The notes: generated by a model from the letters alone, not told the origin. Positions 41,101-48,981 are shown, counted from the stretch's first letter. The stretch is DNA of 64,000 nucleotides from Acanthopleura granulata (GCA_016165875.1 JABBOT010000002.1:21838265-21902264); one strand, 5' to 3'. Translations and numbers: made by a program.

Positions 41101-41443
41101 AGTGTCACCCTGCTTCCATTCAGGCTTATTTTATTTCTGTTGGATGCTCCTCACTGCTTGCCATTGAACAGCTTGATATAACGTCCGAAAAATCTGCAAC
41201 GAAAGTTAACTTCTAATCTCTTCAATGATGACCTACTGGACTATGAATTTTTGATGAGTGTATATATATATATAATTCAGCGCGCAGCTTTTGACTGAGA
41301 AGACACTAATATAGAAGGTGTACTGACAGCATGATGACCTTGCCACAGGCATGTATATATGTTTGAGAGGATTTGATGAGGTACCACTAATCACATCTGG
41401 TTTGTTGGCAGAGGTGGACGAGGAGCAGGTGTCTGCAGTGTGA
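17119..41443 (+). CDS. RAPGEF2: PDZ-GEF (Rap guanine nucleotide exchange factor 2/6 orthologue), 28 exons, 5'-incomplete
   Basis: PDZ-GEFs load GTP onto Rap1/Rap2 at membranes and cell junctions and control adhesion and MAPK signalling (family knowledge). Exons (join): 17119-17194, 22153-22299, 23269-23493, 25859-25957, 26266-26456, 27923-28040, 29259-29363, 29883-30047, 30265-30372, 30771-30974, 31486-31594, 31773-32031, 32693-32921, 33201-33265, 33483-33590, 34151-34385, 34609-34708, 34920-35047, 35386-35469, 35623-35769, 36115-36246, 36492-36591, 36971-37051, 37463-37687, 38180-38365, 39269-39364, 40754-40951, 41412-41443. All have AG/GT borders and the phases chain without a break: 3,952 nt, 1 nt of a split codon plus 1,317 codons including TGA. 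Domains in visible residue numbers: cNBD1 end 1-80, acidic linker 80-150, cNBD2 150-290, RasGEF-N 320-415, PDZ 425-515, RA 655-750, RasGEF 765-1000, Ser/Pro tail to 1316, C-terminus VSAV. Human RAPGEF2 also ends in EQVSAV. The N-terminal exons are absent. RAPGEF2 and RAPGEF6 are vertebrate duplicates, so this is probably the single pre-duplication gene. Confidence 0.96.
17195..22152 (+). other. RAPGEF2: Intron of the PDZ-GEF gene
   Basis: Bounded by gtaagt and ttttcag with phase 0 on both sides. An unexplained 134-codon open frame lies at 18306-18710 and a run of 12 C at 20868-20879. Nothing else is recognised. Confidence 0.8.
20868..20879. repeat. Poly-C run
   Basis: Twelve consecutive C in an otherwise AT-rich intron. 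It is a likely sequencing and length-variation hotspot. Confidence 0.9.
22153..22299 (+). CDS. RAPGEF2: PDZ-GEF exon 2 (after cNBD1)
   Basis: 49 codons, phase 0 to 0, beginning [12 protein letters not shown] after the acceptor gttttcag and ending DQLQ before gtatgt. It follows the EMMV of the previous exon as VDYMDE follows in the human protein. The rest is divergent from vertebrates. Confidence 0.85.
23269..23493 (+). CDS. RAPGEF2: PDZ-GEF exon 3 (Ser-rich and acidic linker)
   Basis: 75 codons, phase 0 to 0. It contains [18 protein letters not shown], which matches the human linker GDMDLSGLPETAVDSED. A Ser-rich segment ([13 protein letters not shown]) precedes it and is a likely phosphorylated, disordered region. 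Confidence 0.93.
25668..25726 (-). mobile_element. SINE tail fragment, (TTTA)n plus 3' end
   Basis: (TTTA)n followed by TTGATTGGTATTTTACGCCA and a tcaagaatat stretch. This is the reverse complement of the 3' end of the SINE copy at 59385-59652. The body and tRNA-like head are missing, as expected for a 5'-truncated insertion or a decayed copy. Confidence 0.75.
25859..25957 (+). CDS. RAPGEF2: PDZ-GEF exon 4 (start of second cNMP-binding-like domain)
   Basis: 33 codons, phase 0 to 0. It reads [18 protein letters not shown] then LLEFMQHFP, close to human VRDCLEKDPIDRTDDDIE and LLEFMHQLP. Acceptor tgttgcag, donor gtaagt. Confidence 0.95.
26266..26456 (+). CDS. RAPGEF2: PDZ-GEF exon 5 (cNBD2 core)
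   Basis: Starts [20 protein letters not shown] and contains [15 protein letters not shown], nearly identical to human. This is the beta-barrel of the degenerate cNMP-binding domain; the family does not measurably bind cAMP. The exon ends with AG of a split Ser codon before gtgagg. Confidence 0.96.
27686..27734. repeat. Two-copy 24 bp tandem repeat
   Basis: TATATCACCTGTGGATTT occurs at 27686 and 27710, each followed by a cattt stretch. It lies about 190 bp before the acceptor of PDZ-GEF exon 27923-28040. Confidence 0.8.
27923..28040 (+). CDS. RAPGEF2: PDZ-GEF exon 6 (cNBD2 end)
   Basis: The first base completes the Ser codon. It then reads [18 protein letters not shown] and [17 protein letters not shown], matching human FGVSPTMDK and [17 protein letters not shown]. 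Acceptor ttttacccag, donor gtgaga. Confidence 0.96.
29259..29363 (+). CDS. RAPGEF2: PDZ-GEF exon 7 (linker to RasGEF-N)
   Basis: 35 codons, phase 0 to 0. It contains [20 protein letters not shown], similar to human [21 protein letters not shown]. Acceptor atgcccacag, donor gtaatt (weak at position +5). Confidence 0.92.
29883..30047 (+). CDS. RAPGEF2: PDZ-GEF exon 8 (RasGEF-N domain)
   Basis: 55 codons, phase 0 to 0, with [19 protein letters not shown] and [14 protein letters not shown]. The latter is the signature YRTF region of the RasGEF N-terminal (REM) domain that stabilises the catalytic hairpin. Confidence 0.97.
30265..30372 (+). CDS. RAPGEF2: PDZ-GEF exon 9 (RasGEF-N, second part)
   Basis: 36 codons, phase 0 to 0. 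[17 protein letters not shown] is the same as human over these 17 residues, followed by a divergent acidic helix. Confidence 0.97.
30771..30974 (+). CDS. RAPGEF2: PDZ-GEF exon 10 (PDZ domain, first part)
   Basis: 68 codons, phase 0 to 0. It begins with [16 protein letters not shown] as in human. The PDZ carboxylate-binding loop is read as GCGIFV (human GFGIFV), then [14 protein letters not shown] on the alphaB side. Confidence 0.97.
31486..31594 (+). CDS. RAPGEF2: PDZ-GEF exon 11 (PDZ domain, second part)
   Basis: Reads [20 protein letters not shown] and [11 protein letters not shown], the last PDZ strands. Human has [20 protein letters not shown]. It ends with G of a split codon. Confidence 0.97.
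31773..32031 (+). CDS. RAPGEF2: PDZ-GEF exon 12 (linker)
   Basis: Starts [10 protein letters not shown] (human VFKELLTRLS). It contains [13 protein letters not shown] and, near the end, [17 protein letters not shown], matching human RNKLKKILDKTRISILPQ. It is Lys-rich and disordered between these islands. Confidence 0.93.
32693..32921 (+). CDS. RAPGEF2: PDZ-GEF exon 13 (Ser-rich linker and start of RA domain)
   Basis: Contains a poly-Ser run ([10 protein letters not shown]), then [14 protein letters not shown] as human SSSNPDLL, then [19 protein letters not shown], the first strand pair of the Ras-association domain. Acceptor ttctgcag, donor gtgagt. Confidence 0.95.
33201..33265 (+). CDS. RAPGEF2: PDZ-GEF exon 14 (RA domain)
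   Basis: Short exon reading [20 protein letters not shown]; human has DTTAKEVVIQAIREFAV. It ends with AA of a split Asn codon before gtaagt. Confidence 0.95.
33483..33590 (+). CDS. RAPGEF2: PDZ-GEF exon 15 (RA domain)
   Basis: Reads [19 protein letters not shown] then [16 protein letters not shown]; human has YSLCEVSVTPEGVIKQRR and LPDQLSKLADRIQLSG. Phase 2 in, phase 2 out. Confidence 0.95.
34151..34385 (+). CDS. RAPGEF2: PDZ-GEF exon 16 (RA end, start of catalytic RasGEF)
   Basis: Starts YYLKNNM-type sequence ([14 protein letters not shown]). Then [18 protein letters not shown] opens the RasGEF domain, followed by [19 protein letters not shown]. These match human at most positions. Confidence 0.97.
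34609..34708 (+). CDS. RAPGEF2: PDZ-GEF exon 17 (RasGEF)
   Basis: Reads [20 protein letters not shown] then LIKHFIKIA, a core RasGEF helix. Human has QETFWVASEIL and IIKHFIKIA. It ends with A of a split codon before gtacgt. Confidence 0.95.
34920..35047 (+). CDS. RAPGEF2: PDZ-GEF exon 18 (RasGEF)
   Basis: Contains [18 protein letters not shown] and [26 protein letters not shown] is the conserved RasGEF substrate-binding segment (human [18 protein letters not shown]). Confidence 0.97.
35386..35469 (+). CDS. RAPGEF2: PDZ-GEF exon 19 (RasGEF)
   Basis: 28 codons, phase 0 to 0: [20 protein letters not shown] then HAQPPM (human DLFDPSRNMAKYRNVLN and QPP). Acceptor tctgttgtag, donor gtgagt. Confidence 0.96.
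35623..35769 (+). CDS. RAPGEF2: PDZ-GEF exon 20 (RasGEF, C-terminal part)
   Basis: 49 codons, phase 0 to 0: [19 protein letters not shown] then [16 protein letters not shown]. These match human PLFPVIKKDLTFLHEGND and [16 protein letters not shown] and complete the catalytic fold. Confidence 0.97.
36115..36246 (+). CDS. RAPGEF2: PDZ-GEF exon 21 (after RasGEF)
   Basis: 44 codons, phase 0 to 0, with a variable Ser/Thr-rich part then [15 protein letters not shown]. Human has RRSSFLNAKKLYED at this point. Confidence 0.93.
36492..36591 (+). CDS. RAPGEF2: PDZ-GEF exon 22
   Basis: Reads [20 protein letters not shown] then MSSKCEPS; human has [20 protein letters not shown] and LSLQCEPA. It ends with G of a split codon. 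Confidence 0.93.
36971..37051 (+). CDS. RAPGEF2: PDZ-GEF exon 23 (tail)
   Basis: Short low-similarity tail exon: [20 protein letters not shown] and so on, ending KFG across the split codon. Support is the phase fit (1 in, 1 out) and the ttctctttgttag acceptor and gtaagt donor. Confidence 0.85.
37463..37687 (+). CDS. RAPGEF2: PDZ-GEF exon 24 (Ser/Pro-rich tail)
   Basis: Reads [20 protein letters not shown], the counterpart of human FGINSPQALKKILSLSEE. A Pro/Ser/Arg-rich part with [11 protein letters not shown] follows (human SSPPTSPQSSPRKG). Phase 1 in and out. Confidence 0.92.
38180..38365 (+). CDS. RAPGEF2: PDZ-GEF exon 25 (Ser-rich tail)
   Basis: Contains [20 protein letters not shown] and [20 protein letters not shown]. 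Human has [23 protein letters not shown] here. Phase 1 in and out. Confidence 0.92.
38366..40753 (+). other. RAPGEF2: Two PDZ-GEF introns flanking exon 39269-39364
   Basis: Introns 38366-39268 and 39365-40753. A Pro-rich open stretch around 39645-39800 ends in a possible donor but does not fit the exon phases, so it was not called. Confidence 0.75.
39269..39364 (+). CDS. RAPGEF2: PDZ-GEF exon 26 (Pro-rich tail)
   Basis: 32 codons rich in Pro and Tyr ([20 protein letters not shown]), phase 1 in and out. Support is the splice signals (tctgttgcag, gtgaga) and phase; it may be alternatively spliced. Confidence 0.8.
40754..40951 (+). CDS. RAPGEF2: PDZ-GEF exon 27 (PPxY-type and acidic tail)
   Basis: Contains [20 protein letters not shown], comparable to human RKPPDYNVALQRSRMV, and a run of acidic residues ([13 protein letters not shown]) leading to the terminal exon, as in human STEEDEDE. 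Phase 1 in and out. Confidence 0.92.
41412..41443 (+). CDS. RAPGEF2: PDZ-GEF exon 28, terminal: C-terminal PDZ ligand
   Basis: Only 32 nt: it completes a Glu codon, then reads VDEEQVSAV and TGA. Vertebrate RAPGEF2 ends DEDEQVSAV, so the PDZ-binding C-terminus is conserved. Acceptor ttgttggcag. Confidence 0.93.
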
Positions 41444-41458
41444 TGCCACATGGAATAT

Positions 41459-41464
41459 AATAAA
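41459..41464 (+). promoter_or_regulatory. Candidate polyadenylation signal AATAAA (proximal)
   Basis: AATAAA lies 15 nt after the PDZ-GEF stop codon. If used, the 3' UTR would be only about 35-45 nt. Other AATAAA words at 43400-43405 and 43672-43677 would give a UTR of about 2.0-2.3 kb. The sequence alone does not choose between them. Confidence 0.3.
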
Positions 41465-41520
41465 GCTGGACGGAGTGACTGGCCCTGACAGACATAATCA
41501 GGCCCGCTGCTCAACAGTGG

Positions 41521-41602
41521 GCTGAATACTATCCATCTGGGCTGTGAGCTGAATATTTTCAATTCGTGTTGTGGGCTGAATATTTTCAGTCTGGGCTGTG
41601 AG
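41521..41602. repeat. Three-copy 27 bp tandem repeat in the presumed 3' UTR
   Basis: GCTGAATA recurs at 41521, 41548 and 41575, and each unit carries a gctgtgag- or gttgtggg-like end. The 27 bp period is a multiple of three, which helps keep a 233-codon reverse-strand frame (41233-41934) open. I take that frame to be non-coding. Confidence 0.8.
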
Positions 41603-43671
41603 GTACATAGAAACTCTCCACTGAGAAGGCTGTATGGTCCATGACAAGCTTGGGCTAGCCCAAGTGCAGATCCAACTAAGATTATTAAGGAATCTATGAG
41701 GGGAACCAATAGGCCTGGCCATGCAGAGGGTGTCTGATGATCATTCTGCACAGACAGTGTGCCCTGACCCCCTTCAGATGTGAAGACCCCATCAGTGTGT
41801 GTGTACCCAGACCATTTCTCTGTGCTGTTGTCTCTAGTGTCTACTGAGACACTCCAAAAATGACACTTGCTGTGGGCAGAGTGCAGTACTTGAACTTTTG
41901 TGTACATTTGTATCATAGAAAACATGTATATCACTTGTATATTATATTATCATTAACACACCACCTTGTTTATTATACAACAAGGGAGTTAAATCATGTA
42001 CGCATGTTTGCCAGTGCTGATGTTGCTGGTTGAAATCTGTATGCTGTCTTACGTTGTGTTCAGTTGTGGGTTTTGTACTTCATAATTATCATATCAGATC
42101 ATTAACATTACTGTCAAAAAACCTTCATTTGCTTTTTTAACATGTCTTTGTCTCACTAGAAGACAAAACTACAGTTTTAGTGCTATTATACTCCCAAAAT
42201 TCTCTTAGTGTGCTTATATAATAGTAAAATGGTCTAATTTCAGCGGTCCAAGTTTTTGTGGAGTACTAAATAACTCGATTCAGATAAACTGATCGCTGAT
42301 GATCTGATAATGAGGTGTGCTTACTTAACCTGCAAGTGATGCTGAAAGCAGCATTGACATTGTGTTTTACTGATATGTGAGACAGTTCTTCCGCGTCTGT
42401 TTCTAAAGAATTATCTGTGATTGTAAAATATATTTCAAAGTGTCTAGTCATTTGATGGAAAGAACACAGAGAAGATATTATAAATGTTGGTGACAACAAA
42501 ACTGTGAAGATAAATGTTCCTTGAATATACAAATACTCTGCCAGTGTCTGGCCAGCAAGTCACCTGATAATAAACCAGTCATTGTTAAAGCCGGCTCACT
42601 AGGCTACAGGATGTCTCTTCTCTCAATAGTTTCGCCTTCATAGAAATATGAAGAACCAATGTAGGAAATCTCAGTGCGATTTTTTGTCCATTGATCAGAG
42701 TGATCATTTCGTCCAGGTCAAAAATTGAAAAGTGGATTTTTTTGTCCCCTTAAGATTCGCCTGGTTATTTGCATCAGCTGATATTGTAAAGATATCCATA
42801 GTGCTGTCAGGAAGAGCTGGAGTATTACACGCATTTGTCATCAATTTTGAGAGCTCATTTTTTTTTTTCATGTGGAAACGAACAAAGAAATTCCAGTCAT
42901 TTGTTTGTTAGGGTATGGGGGACTGCTCCAAATTTAGCATTTAAATTCATGACTATCAGCTGGGCTGATTCTTTGATTTTGATCAGTGCTGATATAGATC
43001 AAGTTTAAACTTCTATTACACTTTAGAATGAAGACTGGGTCTTACAGGTATCTCCTCTGCTTGCAATAGGTCACAACTGCTATCTTGCCATTGGAGAAAA
43101 ACTGCATACAGTAAATGTTAAAATCTTTTCTTCTCTGTGTGAATAATGATGCATTCAGACGTTTACAAAACATCGTAAATTCAACATTCACCACAACATG
43201 GTCATTTTTGTGCTGTCATACATTTATATTATGCCAAATTTCATGTCCTGTAAGAGTGAAATGGTTTGGTGTAGTTTTAGGGATCAAGTCTCATTGCTTC
43301 ATGATGCCTACTGTGTGTGTGTCAGTACGAACTGTGCAAGACATATCCACATAACTATACAGATCTCAGTCGTGTTTGCCCTGGGGAAAAATCACGAACA
43401 ATAAAATATCAAATTTTTACTAAATTCCATAATGCTGCAGGAAATATAACATTCTTATGGAATCTGACTTCAAATTTGGATAAGCCAGTAGTGCGAGTAA
43501 AACAGCAATATTTCTGTGAAGTGGTGTATATTGTGTAGAGGCGGAGATAACTGTGTGTATCCTCATGTGTGCACAACATGTCAGTGAAGGCAGCGAGTCA
43601 ATCTGTATTTTAAATCAATATGAAACTGCTACGGTTTGTAAATAAGCTTTTAACAGTATAAATCTTATATG

Positions 43672-43677
43672 AATAAA
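43672..43677 (+). promoter_or_regulatory. Candidate distal polyadenylation signal AATAAA
   Basis: AATAAA in an AT-rich context about 2.2 kb after the PDZ-GEF stop codon, before the sequence becomes intergenic in character. Long 3' UTRs are usual for this gene family. It is an alternative to the proximal signal. Confidence 0.3.
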
Positions 43678-45493
43678 ATAACATATAAACATTCAATTTT
43701 TTAATGTGTTTGATTATTCATGTGTAATATGTGTTGAGTGCATGTCTTCATCAAGACAAAAGGTTGTAAGACTGAACCTTTTAGAAGATGGGTGTAATGG
43801 TCTGTCGCGACTCGTACAGAATTCTTACAGGTCGATATGGACGTCAAAGGCGGGCATGGAAGCGCTGTTATGAAACCTTAGGACACTGATTATGTGTGGA
43901 AAATGATGCATTATAATAACATTGCATTATGTTGAACTATTGAGTCTGCAACGTATACATGTATGAGGTAACCGGATGCCTTTGGTCACCTGGTCATAAC
44001 ACCATAACAACAACCTAAATTATTTGCTAGCGTGGATAAATGCTCTAGAAAATTCAAAGAGCGCTATGAAATCCTTTTTTCATATTACAGTAACCAGCCT
44101 TGCGACGAAATTAGATCTGCGGAGAATAGCAGCAGGCATATAATCCAGCCTAAGTCGATGCAACAGAGCTACAGGTGGCCGTAAAAGGCTTTGTACTGCT
44201 GTCAGTTCGGTAAGATATGATCAGTTCAACAAACGTAATTTTGATGAATGACTACAGTCTATATAGAATCAGGTTTCATACTGGCTTCGTAGGGTTTCCT
44301 TCGTGCCTTGTCCATGTAGGATTGTTGCGTCTTGGTTCGAGCAGATATACAGTGAAGTTTGAGAAGGTAAACAGAAAAATGATACCCTTAGTGTGGATGA
44401 GATAGCCGACATTCCCGTACGCACGCTAGTATGGGTCTGTCTGGCAATATGTGAGGACAAATTGGAAAGAAACAAAATTTTTGAACTGAGAGTGAGCGAG
44501 ACTTAGTACGTAGCTGTGTTCAAATAATCCCCCTGAGAAGTCTAAATTAACAGATGGTTTGTTGCCAGTGTAATATACTGGTATATTCTGGATTCCGGTC
44601 AAAGAGATATCACAGTACTGGCAAGGACGTCTGTTCTTTACATGTATGTGCTCATTATCGTCTATGGTCGTTTGTGCAGTCAACTATTCACTGGCGATCA
44701 TATCAGTATATGGCATTCAAGTCTGAATAACCTAAATGACCTCCAATTTCGTAACACTGCTCGTGAAACTGTTTCCCGATTATGAAAGTTCTAATAATTT
44801 TAGAAAGTTGAGATTTGTCTCGGAACTAGGATTATATCCTAATGAACAAATATAAGCTTTAGCTTAAAATATAATATTTTTTGACATTTATTTGCCTGTT
44901 AAAGATGCACTTTTGGAGCGAAATTTTAGATCATTTATGTGACACATGTGGGAAAGTCAGTGACTTAACGAAGGTTGGCTTTTACAGGCATTCCACTTTC
45001 CTCCACTGACAACTAAGGTACAGTTGAAAAATTAATTAGTGCCTGTGTTGAGCACCAATCAGTTAATCAATCCATCGATCATTGGTATTAATAATGTAAA
45101 AAAATAAAACTAATTCAGCCATCGCTACACAGTCATTCCCAGAGAGAATTGAGCATTCACATGTTTTCATGGCGAAAGTTTGACGTCATCACGAGTGTGA
45201 CCACGATGATATAACAAGACCTGATGATGTGTGTTCGAGAGGTTGTAAGGATAAATATAATAATCGGTACCGAAACGGACGGAAATGACCTTTACGTGAT
45301 ACGGTGTGATGTGTGTTAGCAATGCGCGGGGAGAAATCCCTAGCTCACTGCTGTTCGTACCACATGCGCGGTACCGAACGTGATGGAAATAGTGCAGCTG
45401 ATGTCTTGCTCTATGTATACATTTATATTGCTTCCTGACTGAATAGTTCATAAGGAGATGTTATTCTGATAAGAGGTAGTGACAGTTCCATGC

Positions 45494-45700
45494 GAACCAA
45501 TATGAACACTTCACACAAGAAGTAACATAAATTGTAGGCCTATATGTGAAAATGGGTTTGAATATACACAACAATCAAAAAGTAACACAAATTTCTTCCG
45601 TAAATGAACTCCTTATTCGAAAAGTATTATAAATGCATGTGCAAACGAACGCTTCATGAATTCCAAAAGTAACATAAATCGCAAGTGAAAACTTCCTTGC
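45494..45700. repeat. Degenerate short-period repeat with core AGTAACATAAAT
   Basis: The core AGTAACATAAAT or a variant starts at 45521, 45581, 45623 and 45668. Most copies are preceded by a gaac(a/t)ctt-like or gaacgcttc-like segment. Spacings are 60, 42 and 45 bp, so this is a decayed tandem repeat or a set of small insertions. Confidence 0.55.
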
Positions 45701-46639
45701 AAGGATGTTACCCTAATTCTTCAACAATTTCGCCTGACAGAAAAAGCATGTGTGAATGCAAAGTACTCATTTTTTGACATGCAGATGTGTGTTTTGGTCT
45801 GAAGTACCATGCATTGGTTATACTGGTCATTTTCAGAGCGCCAAAATATGTATTATTAAGTACATGTATACTGCAGTCTTAACGTAGACTATGCAGTTCT
45901 CTGGCAGTATGTAATATGCTTTATCTTAATATACGAAACCATATTAACACGGCTTCAGTCTGAAATGGACTTTAAATCAACTAACAAATAGCTTAGTAGG
46001 AATGAGTTTAAGTATTCTGTGTGGCATAAACGCTCGTCATCAACCAGTTATCTCATACATAGTATATCTACAATGAGCTGAGCTGATAAGCTAGACCCAA
46101 CCCCAACCAGACATGCTGCTATCATAGCGGCGATATGAAAACTTCTCCATACAGATAATAACTTCTTTAGCTACTCATTCTCCGAATATCCAAGTATATG
46201 TTTGCGCGCATAATTTGCCCAAGGTACAACTATGAGGTATGTGCTGTGTGTTGAAATGGACACCATTGTTCTGGGACAATCCAGCGTGCCCTGTCGTTAC
46301 AAAGGTTTAGCCGTGTCAGGAAAGAATGATATTGGTTGCGGAAGCAATTAAGCTTTATACAAGAAGGTTTTTCTTTAATCTTTTATGAAGTCTGTATATT
46401 TGAATAAGTCTATGTATCAGTCCAGTCTTGTATGAGATCTATATATATGAAACTTTAGCTTAATTAGCTGAACAGTCTAAAATCTATTGATTTCTCCGAG
46501 TGAAACTTTTGAGACTAACAGATTTTAATTTGTCTAAATCTAGTACCTTCATAAATGCGCCAGTCGGACTTATTTGTACCTCCTGTTTCGACCAAAAGAG
46601 GTTGTATGTATCAGTAGTTCCCCGGCGTCCGTCCGTCTG

Positions 46640-47530
46640 CCAGTCTCTCCGGCACCTGTGAAGTTTTCCTTCAAAACGCTACTTCTCCTACACCTTTTCT
46701 CCGATTTCAAAGAAACTTGGGTCAAGTGTAATCTACATCAAGATACATAATTTATACTATCGATTTTTCATTTCGATGATCGTTTGTCCCTCTGTCTGTC
46801 TGTTTATTCAGAATATGGTAACATTTTCAAAACGCTACTTCACTTACAGTTTTTGTCCGATTTCAATGAAACTTACTTCAAGCGTAGACTACATCAAGAT
46901 ACGTAATTCGTATTATCGATTTTCCATTTTGGTGATCTGTTGTCCGTCTGTCTTCTCTGTTTATCCAGAATATGTTAACATTTTCAAAACGCTACTTCTT
47001 CTACAGTTTTTTTTTCCAATTCCAGTGAAACTTAGTTCAAGCGTAGGCTACATCAAGATACATGATTCGTATTGTGGATTTTCCATTTTGGTGATCGGTT
47101 GTCTGTCTGTCCGTTCATCCACCATGTTAACATTTCTTTCAAAACGTCACTACTCCAACATTTCTTGTTCAATTCCAACGCACCTTGGTTGAAGTGCAGA
47201 CCACAGCTAGATACGTATCGATTTTTAATTTCGATGATCAGTTGTCTGTCTGTCTGTCTGTTCATCCAGTATTTGTTAACATTTCTTTCAAAACACTACT
47301 CCTGCCACTGGTTTTGTCTGATTTCAATGAAAATTGGTATATGTGTAGACCGCATCAAGATACAAAATCGTAGTATCGATTTTCCATTTCGATGATCGGT
47401 TGTCCGTCTGTCTATTCATACATCATATTTCATTCAAAATGCTACTAATTTCTGTTACAGTTTTTGTCCAATTTCAACAAAACTTGGTACAAGGGAATCA
47501 GATACATATTTCGCAGTACTGATTTTCAAC
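46640..47530. repeat. Tandem array of about six units of 146-157 bp
   Basis: The word CAAAACG or CAAAAC/TG starts at 46672, 46828, 46985, 47140, 47289 and 47435. Within each unit come a gatttcaatgaaact-like stretch, a tagac(t/c)acatcaagatac stretch, a tcgattttccattt stretch and a tgtccgtctgtctgt stretch, in that order. Units are diverged (roughly 75-85% by eye). Similar sequence is common in molluscan genomes (from memory). The open frames 46776-47192 and 47072-47395 on + are by-products of this array. Confidence 0.9.
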
Positions 47531-48648
47531 ACTGATTGCCCGTTATACATACATACATTTGCAGTCGACTCCGTGATAGTGTTCTCCCAACCAGCATGGT
47601 CTTATCAGAGATTCATCCTACATGCCCATTTGCATGATAAGTTTACAGTTCAACAACTCATACAATAGATTATTGGTGCAATAATACAATAAATATTTTA
47701 TTTCCTTCTCACATTCACATGTGTTAAGCTACATGCCTTATGCCTGTAGGTCTGCTATACCTTCCTGACCGCCTGACTGCTGGAAACCATATAACTGTTT
47801 ATGGGGTCTGGCGTGTACATCATATATAATAGTAAGCTATTCACAGTCTGAAGAATACGCTCAATAAAAAAAAAACATGACGTATTCAGCGTTCCTTGAA
47901 AACAGGAAGACACAGTGTTAAGAACCGCTCTAACGTATATACGATACATATAACAGGTATATTGCTGGATGTGTATTAATTCAAATTATTTATTTTTACA
48001 AATATACATTAAACAAGAGAATAGGCTCACACATCAGTATATGATTCTTGGCGTTCTGCTTTATACGGTTCCAAAACGGCGTATTGTAGTTATGAATTTT
48101 TTTCTTTCTTTGTTTTTCATCTTTTCATTTTCATTACTTTGATAATTTCTACCATATATAATTGAAGGCTAAAATTAACCAGCAGAAATAAATATTGTCA
48201 TCCTTTCCATTGCACTGGCTTGTACAGGATAATGTAATGTAGATTGGGTGCAGTGACCAGGTTGGCCCGATCACCATACAGGCTTACACATTTGTGCGTG
48301 CAGCAGACTCCCGTTGTCCTACTCTGGTATTGCCAGTTTTATATCGGAGAAACATTACCCATTGTTCTCAAACTGAAACTGGTGCTCTTTCAGAATATTC
48401 AATCCACGATCACACCTGCCATTTCAGGTAATGGATATGCCACAGCAGTCACTCCTGAAGTTAACAAAATCCAATGTTATATACCGTAGTAGTTGTTTTC
48501 ACCTATACCAGTGATTAGTGTAAATTAGTCTTCACTTGGTGGACACAGCTGGTTGCACGATGAGAGCAGTTGCGCAGATCTTGCTCCGTGTGGTTTTTGG
48601 TATAGGCCAGCATAGTTTTTATTGACAGATTTATGACCACAATCGCCT
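47531..48648. other. Intergenic DNA downstream of the adaptor gene
   Basis: AT-rich sequence between the tandem array and the stop codon of the minus-strand adaptor gene. No coding exon or RNA was recognised. It probably contains that gene's 3' UTR. Confidence 0.6.
48618..48623 (-). promoter_or_regulatory. Candidate polyadenylation signal (AATAAA on - strand)
   Basis: TTTATT on the + strand, that is AATAAA on -, lies 25 nt after the adaptor stop codon (48649-48651). A use here would give a very short 3' UTR. Other minus-strand AATAAA words occur further downstream, so this is one option. Confidence 0.3.
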
Positions 48649-48981
48649 CTACATTGGCACCGACAGTTTCCTCTTCTGAAATATTTGACTGTTCTGTAAT
48701 TCGTTCATAACCCCAGGCGCCGGCAAGCTCATTTTCCTGGCGGACACAAGCGGAGGTGCATTGGGGTTTTGGTTCTGATACAGAGGTCCAGGGCAGGGCG
48801 GTGGGCCTTCATCAGGGGAAGACAGAGGGTTTGGGACGAAGATGTTGGGTAACGATGGGCGCTTTAAGGGGCCATGTGATATGGAAGGAGGTTCCCCGTC
48901 CTGCGATTCTATGACGACGTCAGTCCGGCGGATGGTCACGGGCTTAGTTCGTTTCAGCCGACATGTTTGAGGAGAAGAAGG
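48649..48981 (-). CDS. PIK3AP1: Adaptor exon G (terminal, basic and Pro-rich C-terminus)
   Basis: 110 codons plus TAG, phase 0, after acceptor attttcaacag. It starts PSSPQTCRLKRTKPVTIRRT, then KRPSLPNIFVPNPLSSPDEG and PPPCPGPLYQNQ, ending RKLSVPM. Two basic-x-x-Ser sites (KRPS, RKLS) resemble basophilic kinase sites. No vertebrate match is recognised for this part. Confidence 0.85.
   Translation of the reverse strand, partial: PSSPQTCRLKRTKPVTIRRTDVVIESQDGEPPSISHGPLKRPSLPNIFVPNPLSSPDEGPPPCPGPLYQNQNPNAPPLVSARKMSLPAPGVMNELQNSQIFQKRKLSVPM

Larger units (their letters stand above)
41444..46639. other. PDZ-GEF 3' UTR and intergenic DNA, no gene seen
   Basis: No exon with splice signals or recognisable protein was found on either strand. 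Contents: a 27 bp repeat (41521-41602), candidate poly(A) signals and a degenerate repeat (45521-45679). Open frames such as 41233-41934 (-) and 43115-43354 (+) show no recognised motif. Confidence 0.6.

Noticed and set aside
41233..41934. 233-codon open frame on the - strand
   Set aside because: It is antisense to the last PDZ-GEF exon and 3' UTR, has no recognisable domain, and includes a 27 bp tandem repeat whose period keeps the frame open.
46776..47395. Overlapping open frames of 138 and 107 codons on +
   Set aside because: They lie within the tandem array of about 150 bp units; the proteins are repeats of the array and resemble nothing known.
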